Shown here: piece by piece, positions 45,127 to 53,214 of the stretch
Numbering within the stretch: the first letter of the stretch is position 1
Layout: each line of letters begins with the position of its first letter
Source: Streptomyces uncialis
GTDB lineage: Bacteria; Actinomycetota; Actinomycetes; Streptomycetales; Streptomycetaceae
Length of the DNA: 64,000 bases
Assembly (NCBI RefSeq): GCF_001905345.1
Contig: NZ_LFBV01000012.1
Coordinates: 124,001-188,000, forward strand
Reading direction: 5' to 3'
Made by a program: the position numbers and the translations under genes
The notes under the pieces: model-generated
Database searches by the model: none
The model's input: the letters and a program-made list of their open reading frames with translations, nothing else
What the model was told of the DNA's origin: nothing

Positions 45127-45417
45127 CCGCCCACCTTCTTCCTATAAGACGAATCAGGGCGCGGCCAACCTCGCACGGGACCTCCGTGATGTTTGTATGA
45201 CAAGCCGATCAAATGATGCATTCACTCACCCGAGTGATTGGTTGCACCGTTTGATGCAAATGTTCGGCCTTCTTCTTTACTCTGGATTACGATTCGTTTA
45301 CCGAGAGTTGAGATATCCCGCCGCTGCACGCCGTGACCCCACGGCCGCGACCCGCCCCCGCCTTGAGCCCGGGGGACCCTGTTCCGCGACCGCGCTGCCC
45401 CGGAGGAGACGGGAAAC
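45127..45417. promoter_or_regulatory. Divergent AT-rich promoter region with inverted repeats
   Basis: This 291-base gap separates the deacetylase-like and carbonic anhydrase genes. Bases 45190-45320 are unusually AT-rich for this genome. TCACTC (45222-45227) and GAGTGA (45232-45237) form an inverted repeat with a 4-base centre, and GATGCA occurs at 45215 and 45253. These look like operator sites for one or both genes. Confidence 0.55.
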
Positions 45418-46452
45418 ATGACAGCCTGCGTCCCCGCCCGCACCGACGACCAGACCACCCGCACGGCACGGGCCCACCCCCCGCACAGCCCGCCGTCCCC
45501 GCCGCACGGCCCGCCGTCCCCACCGGCTCCCCATGCGACCGGCGTTGCCCCCGCCCCGCCCCCCTGTTCACCCCCCGGGGCCGGGAACGCCGTACGTGAT
45601 CCGGCCGAAGTACGCGCGGAATCCGCCGCGCCCGGGGACCCCGAAACCCCCAGCACCGAGCCCGGCGCCTCGTCCCACTCCTGCTGCCGCCCCTGGAACC
45701 CCTGGCGCGACCACCAGAGCGGCGCCCCCCGGGCCCAGCACGCACCCGCCGCACGCGAGACCCACCACCCCGGCGGCCATCACCCCGGCGGCCATCAACT
45801 CGCCCGTGGCATCGGCGCGTTCCAGCGGCACACGGCCCCGCTCGTCCGTGGGGAGCTGGCGCGGCTCGCCCGGGAGGGGCAGCAGCCCTCCCAGCTCTTC
45901 CTCACCTGCGCCGACTCCCGCCTCGTCACCTCGATGATCACGGCCAGCGGCCCCGGGGACCTGTTCGTGGTGCGCAACGTCGGCAATCTGGTGCCCGCCC
46001 CCGGCGCGGAGAGCGGCGACGACTCCGTCGGGGCGGCCATCGAGTACGCGGTCGACGTACTGAAGGTCCGGTCCGTCACCGTCTGCGGGCACTCCGGCTG
46101 CGGTGCCATGCAGGCCCTGCTCAGCGCCGAGGCGTCGGCCGCGCAGAGCCCGTTGCGGCGGTGGCTGCGTCATGGGACGCCCAGCCTGGAGCGGATGGCG
46201 TCCACCCAGGAGTCCCCCGCGCGGCTCACCGGCCGGGCGCCCGCCGACTCCGTCGAACAGCTCTGCCTCACCAATGTGGTCCAGCAGCTCACCCATCTGC
46301 GCGCGCACGAGTCCGTGGCGCGTCGGCTGGCCGACGGCTCCCTCACGCTGCACGGCATGTACTTCCATGTGGGCGAGGCCCAGGCGTATCTCCTGGACGA
46401 GCCCGCCGGAGCCTTCACCCAGGTGAACGCCCTGGAGGACTCCTCGCCCTAG
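45418..46452 (+). CDS. Beta-carbonic anhydrase with a Pro-rich N-terminal extension
   Basis: Carbonic anhydrase interconverts CO2 and bicarbonate. Zinc ligands are in LTCADSRL (Cys with the Asp-Arg dyad) and VCGHSGCGAM (His and Cys). The catalytic domain spans about residues 125-335. The first 115 residues are low-complexity (PPHSPPSPPHGPPSPPAPH and a His/Pro/Gly segment), far longer than the usual N-terminus, and may be disordered. ATG 45418 has GGAGGAG nine bases upstream, which supports the long form. It stands alone with its own terminator. Confidence 0.9.
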   Translation: MTACVPARTDDQTTRTARAHPPHSPPSPPHGPPSPPAPHATGVAPAPPPCSPPGAGNAVRDPAEVRAESAAPGDPETPSTEPGASSHSCCRPWNPWRDHQSGAPRAQHAPAARETHHPGGHHPGGHQLARGIGAFQRHTAPLVRGELARLAREGQQPSQLFLTCADSRLVTSMITASGPGDLFVVRNVGNLVPAPGAESGDDSVGAAIEYAVDVLKVRSVTVCGHSGCGAMQALLSAEASAAQSPLRRWLRHGTPSLERMASTQESPARLTGRAPADSVEQLCLTNVVQQLTHLRAHESVARRLADGSLTLHGMYFHVGEAQAYLLDEPAGAFTQVNALEDSSP

Positions 46453-46508
46453 AGCCTCGCCCCAGAGCCTTCCGCAAGGCCCCGGTCCATCCCACCCCCC
46501 ACGGAGAA

Positions 46509-46544
46509 GGCCGCCTGTCCCCCGCGAGTCCCCGGCAGGCGGCC
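46509..46544 (+). terminator. Terminator after carbonic anhydrase
   Basis: GGCCGCCTG (46509-46517) pairs with CAGGCGGCC (46536-46544), followed by CTCTCTCC. It lies 57 bases past the stop of the rightward gene. Confidence 0.75.
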
Positions 46545-46603
46545 CTCTCTCCGGGCCCGACGGCATCCGGTGGGTGGGCTCCCTCCCCGGGCGGGGGCAC
46601 AGC

Positions 46604-46736
46604 GGGTGCGTCGGGTGCGTCGGGTGCATCAGGTGCGTCGGGTGCGTCGGGTGCGTCCGACCCAGGGGGCCGCTCCCCAGGTCCGGGCACATCCGGTACG
46701 CGGGACCCTCCCCCAGGTCCGGGCGCATCCGGTACG
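46604..46736. repeat. 9-base and 36-base tandem repeats upstream of acsA
   Basis: Six copies of the 9-base unit GGGTGCGTC (two with one mismatch) run from 46604 to 46657. Directly after them are two 26-base copies (46675-46700 and 46711-46736, one mismatch, beginning CCCCAGGTCCGGGC) with a 36-base period. They occupy the space between the carbonic anhydrase terminator and the acsA promoter region. No gene is present in this gap (46453-46951). Confidence 0.8.
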
Positions 46737-46951
46737 TGACCGGGCCACGCACCCGCCCAGGAGTACAGGAAACCCTCGGCCAGCGTAGAAACCGGCCCTG
46801 GAAAGGGCCTTGACCGACCCGCGAGCTCCCGAGACGTTTCTCACACAGGTCTAAACCAATTTCCGGCCAGCCCTTGTCACCAGGCCCTTGCTTCTGGTGA
46901 GCTGTGGCGCGGAACACAGCGGACGCGGACCCCCTGGGAAAGGGAGATGTC

Positions 46952-48910
46952 GTGAGCAACGAAAGCCTGGCCAACCTGCTCAAGGAAGAGCGCAGGTTCG
47001 CGCCTCCCGCAGAGCTGGCCGCGCACGCCAACGTCAGCGCGGAGGCGTACACGCAGGCCAAGGCTGACAGGCTCGGCTTCTGGGCCGAGCAGGCCCGCCG
47101 CCTGACCTGGGCCACCGAACCCACCGAGACCCTCGACTGGTCGAACCCGCCGTTCGCGAAGTGGTTCGCCGACGGCAAACTGAACGTCGCGTACAACTGC
47201 GTGGACCGGCATGTGGAGGCCGGCCACGGCGACCGTGTCGCCATCCACTTCGAGGGCGAGCCGGGCGACAGCCGGGCCGTGACCTACGCCCAGCTCAAGG
47301 ACGAGGTCTCCAAGGCCGCGCACGCCCTCACCGAACTCGGTGTCGGCAAGGGCGACCGGGTCGCGGTCTACCTTCCGATGATCCCCGAGGCGGTCGTCGC
47401 GATGCTCGCGTGCGCCCGGATCGGCGCCGCGCACTCCGTGGTCTTCGGCGGCTTCTCCGCCGACGCCATCGCGGCCCGTATCCAGGACGCCGACGCCAAG
47501 CTGGTGATCACCGCCGACGGCGGCTACCGCCGCGGCAAGCCGTCCGCGCTGAAGCCCGCCGTGGACGACGCGGTGAGCCGCGTCGAGGGCGTCGAGAAGG
47601 TCCTGGTCGTCCGCCGCACCGGCGAGGACGTCGCATGGACCGAGGGCCGCGACGTGTGGTGGCACGAGATCACCGAGCGCCAGTCCACCGAGCACACCCC
47701 CGAGGCGTTCGACGCCGAGCACCCGCTCTTCATCCTCTACACCTCGGGCACCACCGGGAAGCCCAAGGGCATCCTGCACACCTCCGGCGGCTACCTCACC
47801 CAGGCGGCCTACACCCACCACGCCGTCTTCGACCTCAAGCCGGAGACCGACGTCTACTGGTGCACCGCCGACATCGGCTGGGTCACCGGCCACTCGTACA
47901 TCACCTACGGCCCGCTCGCCAACGGCGCCACCCAGGTCATGTACGAGGGCACCCCGGACACCCCGCACCAGGGCCGGTTCTGGGAGATCGTCCAGAAGTA
48001 CGGGGTGACGATCCTGTACACCGCGCCCACCGCGATCCGCACCTTCATGAAGTGGGGCGACGAGATCCCGGCCAAGTTCGATCTGAGCAGCCTGCGGGTG
48101 CTCGGGTCGGTCGGCGAGCCGATCAACCCCGAAGCCTGGATCTGGTACCGCAAGCACATCGGCGGCGACCGCTGTCCGATCGTGGACACCTGGTGGCAGA
48201 CCGAGACCGGCGCGATGATGATCTCGCCGCTGCCCGGCGTCACCGAGACCAAGCCGGGCTCCGCGCAGCGCGCGCTGCCCGGTATCGCCGCGACCGTCGT
48301 GGACGACGAGGCCCGTGAGGTCCCCGACGGCGGCGGTGGCTATCTGGTGCTCACCGAGCCGTGGCCGTCGATGCTGCGCACCATCTGGGGCGACGACCAG
48401 CGCTACCTCGACACCTACTGGTCCCGCTTCGAGGGCAAGTACTTCGCGGGCGACGGCGCCAAGAAGGACGAGGACGGCGACATCTGGCTGCTCGGCCGGG
48501 TGGACGACGTGATGCTCGTGTCCGGGCACAACATCTCCACCACCGAGGTCGAGTCGGCGCTCGTCTCGCACCCGGCGGTCGCGGAGGCGGCGGTCGTGGG
48601 CGCGGCGGACGAGACGACGGGCCAGGCCATCGTGGCCTTCGTGATCCTGCGGGGCAGCGCGAACGCCGACGACGAGAACCTCGTCGCCGATCTGCGCAAC
48701 CACGTGGGCCGCACCCTCGGACCGATCGCCAAGCCGAAGCGCCTGCTCCCGGTGGCGGAGCTGCCGAAGACCCGTTCCGGCAAGATCATGCGGCGGCTGC
48801 TGCGCGATGTCGCGGAGAACCGCGCGCTGGGCGATGTCACCACGCTCACCGACTCGTCGGTGATGGACCTCATCCAGACCAAGCTCCCCGCCGCACCCGG
48901 CGAGGACTGA
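46952..48910 (+). CDS. acsA: Acetyl-CoA synthetase
   Basis: The enzyme makes acetyl-CoA from acetate, ATP and CoA through acetyl-AMP. The 652-residue length is normal. The AMP-binding motif is ILYTSGTTGKPKG, the acetate-site segment is TADIGWVTGHSY, and the regulatory and catalytic Lys lies in PKTRSGKIMRR near the C-terminus, a usual target of lysine acetylation. GTG 46952 is preceded by GGGAG and begins MSNESLANLL, the expected N-terminus; the 16-codon upstream extension is not used. It is followed by a very strong hairpin. Confidence 0.97.
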   Translation: MSNESLANLLKEERRFAPPAELAAHANVSAEAYTQAKADRLGFWAEQARRLTWATEPTETLDWSNPPFAKWFADGKLNVAYNCVDRHVEAGHGDRVAIHFEGEPGDSRAVTYAQLKDEVSKAAHALTELGVGKGDRVAVYLPMIPEAVVAMLACARIGAAHSVVFGGFSADAIAARIQDADAKLVITADGGYRRGKPSALKPAVDDAVSRVEGVEKVLVVRRTGEDVAWTEGRDVWWHEITERQSTEHTPEAFDAEHPLFILYTSGTTGKPKGILHTSGGYLTQAAYTHHAVFDLKPETDVYWCTADIGWVTGHSYITYGPLANGATQVMYEGTPDTPHQGRFWEIVQKYGVTILYTAPTAIRTFMKWGDEIPAKFDLSSLRVLGSVGEPINPEAWIWYRKHIGGDRCPIVDTWWQTETGAMMISPLPGVTETKPGSAQRALPGIAATVVDDEAREVPDGGGGYLVLTEPWPSMLRTIWGDDQRYLDTYWSRFEGKYFAGDGAKKDEDGDIWLLGRVDDVMLVSGHNISTTEVESALVSHPAVAEAAVVGAADETTGQAIVAFVILRGSANADDENLVADLRNHVGRTLGPIAKPKRLLPVAELPKTRSGKIMRRLLRDVAENRALGDVTTLTDSSVMDLIQTKLPAAPGED

Positions 48911-48944
48911 GACCCCCGGCCCCACGGGGCCACCCGCGTCACCC

Positions 48945-49000
48945 GACAGGGGCGTCCGGCCCGCGAGCGCGTCATCGCTCGCGCGCCGGACGCCCCTGTC
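48945..49000 (+). terminator. Large composite hairpin after acsA
   Basis: A 16-bp perfect outer stem (GACAGGGGCGTCCGGC, 48945-48960 with 48985-49000) encloses an 8-bp inner stem (CGCGAGCG/CGCTCGCG) separated by one C-C mismatch. The 56-base structure is among the strongest in the window and ends the acsA transcript before nhaA. Confidence 0.85.
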
Positions 49001-49237
49001 CGGCTTATGGTGAAGATCATCCAGTACGCCCGTCCGACCAACCGGTAAGCTGTGCGACGCGTCAAGGTCACGTCAAGATCGACGCGCGGGCTCAAGTGAT
49101 CCCGCGCACAGGCCGAAGGGCCCGTCTCGACCCCCAGGACGCAGCGAGTATCACAGGTGCGCCGGGAAGTCTGGTCGGCAATGTGAGTCGGCGACCCCGC
49201 CGGCTCCGTCAGCCGACACGCCCTGGAGGTCCGCACC
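49001..49237 (+). promoter_or_regulatory. nhaA upstream region with possible structured leader
   Basis: The 237 bases before nhaA contain several short helices: GCGCGGG/CCCGCGC around 49085-49110, CGCGTC/GACGCG and CCGG-GAAGT-CTGG near 49160, with the repeated element GTCGGC. This density of pairing is suggestive of a structured 5' leader. I do not recognise it as a known riboswitch class, and the GC-rich background can give chance helices. Confidence 0.35.
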
Positions 49238-50632
49238 GTGACCGCGCCGCACACCCCCCGCAAGCTCTTCGGACGACTGTCGCTCCCCGAGCGGAACTTC
49301 GTCGCGGAGGCGCTGCGGACCGAGACGGTCGGCGGTGTCCTGCTTCTCATCGCCGCCATCACCGCGCTGGTCTGGGCGAACACCCCGCTACGGGACAGCT
49401 ACCAGAGCGTCAGCGACTTCCATATCGGCCCCGCCGCCCTCGGCCTCGACCTCTCGATCCGGCACTGGGCCGCCGACGGGCTCCTCGCGATCTTCTTCTT
49501 CGTCGCCGGGATCGAGCTGAAACGCGAACTCGTGGCAGGCGATCTGCGCGACCCCAAGGCCGCCGTACTGCCCGTGGTCGCCGCGCTGTGCGGCATGGCC
49601 GTCCCGGCCCTGGTCTACGTCGTCACCAATCTCGCCGGCGGCGGCTCGCTCAGCGGCTGGGCCGTCCCCACCGCCACCGACATCGCCTTCGCACTCGCCG
49701 TGCTCGCCGTCATCGGCACCTCGCTGCCGTCCGCGCTGCGCGCGTTCCTGCTGACCCTCGCCGTCGTCGACGACCTCTTCGCCATTCTGATCATCGCGGT
49801 CTTCTTCACCAGCGAACTGAACTTCGCGGCCCTCGGCGGCGCGGTCGTCGGCCTGGTCGTCTTCTGGCTCCTGCTGCGCAAGGAGGTCCGCGGCTGGTAC
49901 GTGTACGTCCCGCTGGCGCTCGTCGTCTGGGGCCTGATGTACAACAGCGGCGTCCACGCGACGATCGCCGGTGTCGCCATGGGCCTGATGCTGCGCTGCT
50001 CCCGGCGCGAGGACGAGAAGCACTCCCCCGGTGAGCACATCGAGCACCTCGTACGGCCCATCTCAGCGGGACTCGCCGTACCGCTGTTCGCGCTGTTCAG
50101 CGCGGGGGTGCCGGTGTCCGGCGGGGCGCTCGCCGAGGTGTTCACCCGGCCCGAGACGCTGGGTGTCGTCCTCGGGCTGGTGCTCGGCAAGGCGGTCGGC
50201 ATCTTCGGCGGCACCTGGCTGACCGCCCGGTTCACCCGCGCCTCGCTCAGCGACGATCTGGCCTGGCCGGACGTGTTCGCGGTGGCGACCCTCGCCGGCA
50301 TCGGCTTCACCGTCTCCCTGCTGATCGGGGAACTCGCCTTCGCCGACGACCCCGCGCTGACCGCCGAGGTCAAGGCATCCGTACTGGTGGGCTCCCTCAT
50401 CGCGGCCGTCCTCGCGGGCATCCTGCTGAAGGTCCGCAACAACCGGTACCGCACCCTCTGGGACGACGAGAACCGCGACGACGACCTGGACGGCATCCCC
50501 GACGTCTACGAGCAGGACAACCCGGAGTACCACCTCCGGATGGCCGCGATCCACGACCGCAAGGCCGAGGAACACCGGAGGCTTGCGAAAGTGACGGCCG
50601 GGGCAGGCGACGGGAGCGACAGTCCGGCATGA
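49238..50632 (+). CDS. nhaA: Na+/H+ antiporter NhaA
   Basis: The 464-residue membrane protein has about twelve hydrophobic segments. The paired aspartates of the ion-binding site are in LTLAVVDDLFAILIIAVFF, and the unwound-helix region TDIAFALAVLAVIG is conserved. The enzyme exchanges protons for sodium for salt and pH homeostasis. The C-terminal tail of about 55 residues (NRDDDLDGIPDVYEQDNPEYH...) is charged and cytosolic, longer than in E. coli NhaA. The GTG start at 49238 follows GGAGG (about 49226). Confidence 0.95.
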   Translation: MTAPHTPRKLFGRLSLPERNFVAEALRTETVGGVLLLIAAITALVWANTPLRDSYQSVSDFHIGPAALGLDLSIRHWAADGLLAIFFFVAGIELKRELVAGDLRDPKAAVLPVVAALCGMAVPALVYVVTNLAGGGSLSGWAVPTATDIAFALAVLAVIGTSLPSALRAFLLTLAVVDDLFAILIIAVFFTSELNFAALGGAVVGLVVFWLLLRKEVRGWYVYVPLALVVWGLMYNSGVHATIAGVAMGLMLRCSRREDEKHSPGEHIEHLVRPISAGLAVPLFALFSAGVPVSGGALAEVFTRPETLGVVLGLVLGKAVGIFGGTWLTARFTRASLSDDLAWPDVFAVATLAGIGFTVSLLIGELAFADDPALTAEVKASVLVGSLIAAVLAGILLKVRNNRYRTLWDDENRDDDLDGIPDVYEQDNPEYHLRMAAIHDRKAEEHRRLAKVTAGAGDGSDSPA

Positions 50633-50868
50633 TCTGACATCAAAGCGTCATCACCGCGGAACCCCGGCCGCCCCGGGGTCCCGGCCCCCGGGCCGGGACC
50701 GCACCGCCCGGTCCGTGGCCCCGGACGGCCCCACCGCCGGGGCACCGGATTCGCGGCGGCGATGACGCGCGTGGTGTCCGGCTCCCCGGACGCCGCGGAT
50801 GTGAGGATCAGCCGCAGCAGCGCTCGCAGCCCTGAGGCTCCGAGCAGCTCAAGGAGAGGAAGAACGCG

Positions 50869-51354
50869 ATGAGCGCACCCGACGCCCCCGTCGGCGCCGA
50901 ACGCAGCCTCGGCACCCTGGTGGCCGGCGCCACCAGCGAGATGTCGGCACTGGTGCACGACGAGATCGCCCTGGCCAAGGCCCAGCTCCGGCAGGACGTC
51001 AAGCGCGGCGCCTTCAGCGGCGGCGCGTTCATCGCCGCCGGGACCGTACTGCTCTTCTCCCTGCCGATGCTCAGTTTCGCCCTGGCGTACGGCATCCAGG
51101 CGTGGAGCGGCTGGCACATCTCCGTGTGCTTCCTGCTGTCGTTCGCCGCGAACATCATCGTCGCCGCCGTGCTCGGGCTCATCGGTGTGTCCTTCGCGAA
51201 GAAGGCCAAGAAGGGCAAGGGCCCGCAGAAGGTCGCCGCGTCGGCCAAGCAGACGGCCGCCGTGCTCCAGCACGCCAAGCCTCACCCGCGCCCGGCACCC
51301 AAGGACGACGAGTTCCTGGAAACACCCGAGCTTGTGGCACGCTCGACCTCATGA
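50869..51354 (+). CDS. Holin-X family membrane protein
   Basis: The 161-residue protein matches the actinobacterial holin-X (phage holin superfamily, DUF1469) type: an N-terminal helical segment (LVAGATSEMSALVHDEIALAKAQLRQDVKRG), two hydrophobic helices (about residues 52-75 and 85-110) and a Lys/Ala/Pro-rich tail. Despite the name there is no evidence for a phage role; homologues sit beside ephE in several actinobacteria. Its stop overlaps the next start by four bases (ATGA), so the two are co-translated. GGAGAGGAAG is well placed as ribosome site. Confidence 0.85.
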   Translation: MSAPDAPVGAERSLGTLVAGATSEMSALVHDEIALAKAQLRQDVKRGAFSGGAFIAAGTVLLFSLPMLSFALAYGIQAWSGWHISVCFLLSFAANIIVAAVLGLIGVSFAKKAKKGKGPQKVAASAKQTAAVLQHAKPHPRPAPKDDEFLETPELVARSTS

Positions 51355-52298
51355 CGGACCCCGCCACACCTCCGGCGCAGCCTCCCTCGGTCGTACGGAT
51401 CGAGGGCCCATGGACCCACCGCGACGTCGCCGCCAACGGCGCGCGTTTCCATATCGCGGAGCTGGGTGACGGGCCGCTCGTCCTGCTGCTGCACGGCTTC
51501 CCCGAGTTCTGGTGGACCTGGCGCCATCAGCTGGTGGCGCTCGCCGACGCCGGGTTCCGGGCCGTCGCGATGGATCTGCGCGGGGTGGGCGGCAGCGACC
51601 GCACCCCACGCGGCTACGACCCCGCGAACCTCGCGCTCGACATCACCGGGGTCGTGCGGTCGCTGGGCGAGCCGGACGCGGCCCTGGTGGGCCACGACCT
51701 CGGCGGCTATCTGGCGTGGACGGCGGCGGTGATGCGGCCCAAGCTGGTGCGGCGGCTCGCCGTGTCCTCGATGCCGCATCCGCGCCGCTGGCGCTCCGCG
51801 ATGCTGTCGGACCCGCGGCAGACCGCGGCCGGGGGCCATATCTGGGGATTCCAGCGGCCCTGGCTGCCGGAACGTCAGCTCGTCGCGGACGAGGGCGCCC
51901 TGGTGGGGCGTCTGATCCGGGACTGGGCGGGGCCCGGGATCGGCGAGTTCCCCTCCGACCCGGTGGTGGAAACGTATCAGCGGGCCATGTGCATCCCGTC
52001 GACGGCGCACTGCGCGGTCGAGCCGTACCGGTGGATGGTGCGGTCGCTGGCGCGGCCCGACGGTATCCAGTTCAACCGGCGGATGAAGCGGCCGGTGCGG
52101 GTGCCCACCCTGCATCTGCACGGCTCCCTCGATCCGGTGATGCGGACGCGGAGCGCCGCGGGCTCCGGCGAGTACGTCGAAGCGCCCTACCGGTGGCGGC
52201 TGTTCGACGGGCTCGGGCACTTCCCCCATGAGGAGGACCCCGTGGCGTTCTCCACCGAGCTGGTGAACTGGCTGAAGGACCCCGAGCCGGACCGCTGA
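51351..52298 (+). CDS. Alpha/beta hydrolase, epoxide-hydrolase-like (EphE type)
   Basis: The 315-residue protein has the HGFPEFWWTWRHQ oxyanion-hole motif of epoxide hydrolases and the nucleophile elbow VGHDLGGYLAW with Asp, so an epoxide-hydrolase mechanism fits better than a serine esterase. The charge-relay acid is probably Asp in GSLDPVMR, with His in DGLGHFPHEE. The cap domain contains YRWMVRSLARPD. M. tuberculosis EphE (Rv3670) occupies the same place before marP. The natural substrate is unknown. ATG 51351 overlaps the upstream stop. Confidence 0.87.
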   Translation: MTDPATPPAQPPSVVRIEGPWTHRDVAANGARFHIAELGDGPLVLLLHGFPEFWWTWRHQLVALADAGFRAVAMDLRGVGGSDRTPRGYDPANLALDITGVVRSLGEPDAALVGHDLGGYLAWTAAVMRPKLVRRLAVSSMPHPRRWRSAMLSDPRQTAAGGHIWGFQRPWLPERQLVADEGALVGRLIRDWAGPGIGEFPSDPVVETYQRAMCIPSTAHCAVEPYRWMVRSLARPDGIQFNRRMKRPVRVPTLHLHGSLDPVMRTRSAAGSGEYVEAPYRWRLFDGLGHFPHEEDPVAFSTELVNWLKDPEPDR

Positions 52299-53214
52299 CC
52301 CCGCCTCCGGGAGCAGCCGTGTGACGTCTGGCCAATTGCCTCCCGCATAGGCCGATTGGGGGCGCTCGGCACGATTACCGACCTTGGACCCCGGGCACAC
52401 GTCGGGGTATGGGCTGGACGCACGACCACAGTGACACTGCACGCGACCGCCGCTCGGCCCCCGGGCGGGGTGCGATGCGGCGGAGCGGGGCACAGGACGT
52501 GAGCGGGGGTGGCGCCACCGCGGAGGCGATCGGTATCCCCCGCATTCTGCGGCGCCGTGCGCGGTGGGTCTCGGCCCGCTTGCGCCACACCAGAAGCTGA
52601 GCCCCGTGCGGGGAGCCCGACGGTTCTAGCGCGGTTCCCGTGCGGGCGGCTCGACGGTTCCCCCGTGGTTGCCCGCGCCCGTGGGTCTTCCCGGCTGAGC
52701 GCGGTTGTCCCTGCGCGGGTCCGACGGGGGTGCGCAGTTCCCCGCAGGTCGCCTTCGCTTGCGCTCCCGAGGTCTGTCCGGCTGGGCGCACCTGTTCCCT
52801 GCGCGGGTCGTTCGTGGGTGCGCAGTTCCTCGCGCCCCTGGGTTCGCCCGGCTGGGCGTACTTGTTCCTGTGCGGTCGCTCGTGGGTTTGCGCAGTTCCC
52901 CGCGCCCCTGAGGTCCCACCTGTGGGCGTGATTCTTCCCGTGCGGGTCCGACGGGGGTGCGCAGTTCCTCGCGCCCCTTTGGGGCGCCCCTGTCGGTTCT
53001 TCGGGGTGGGGTCCGCAGACGACTGACGAGCCTCCGAGGCTGAGGCGCCCCCGAAGGGGCGCGGGGAACTGCGCGAAAGACGAGGGCGGACCCGCACCCG
53101 AAGAGCGACCGTGATGGGGCAGCGTCCAGGGGCGCGGGGAACTGCGCACCCCACGGGCGACCCGCACCGGGACAAGTACGCCCAGCGCGGGGAACCCCGA
53201 AACCGAGCTGGAAG
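52299..53214. repeat. Repeat-rich gap: GCGCAGTTCC family of Streptomyces repeats
   Basis: The 916 bases between the convergent EphE-like and marP genes contain no convincing gene. GCGCAGTTC begins at 52732, 52820, 52890 and 52959, each in a longer unit with CTGGGCG, CGCGGGTC and GCGCCCCT parts. Two inverted copies (GGGGCGCGGGGAACTGCGC) occur near 53057 and 53129. The sequence GGGGCGCGGGGAACTGCGCGA is familiar to me as widespread in Streptomyces intergenic DNA. Facing copies can form very long hairpins that may end both converging transcripts. Confidence 0.8.

Noticed and set aside
46604..46736. CRISPR array
   Set aside because: The repeats are 9 and 26 bases in direct tandem with no unique spacers of constant length and no cas genes.
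46877..48925. A 682-codon leftward open frame
   Set aside because: It mirrors acsA, whose motifs and length are unambiguous.
50869..51354. Phage origin for the holin-X-like gene
   Set aside because: It sits in the conserved acs-nhaA-ephE-marP order with host composition and has no lysis neighbours.
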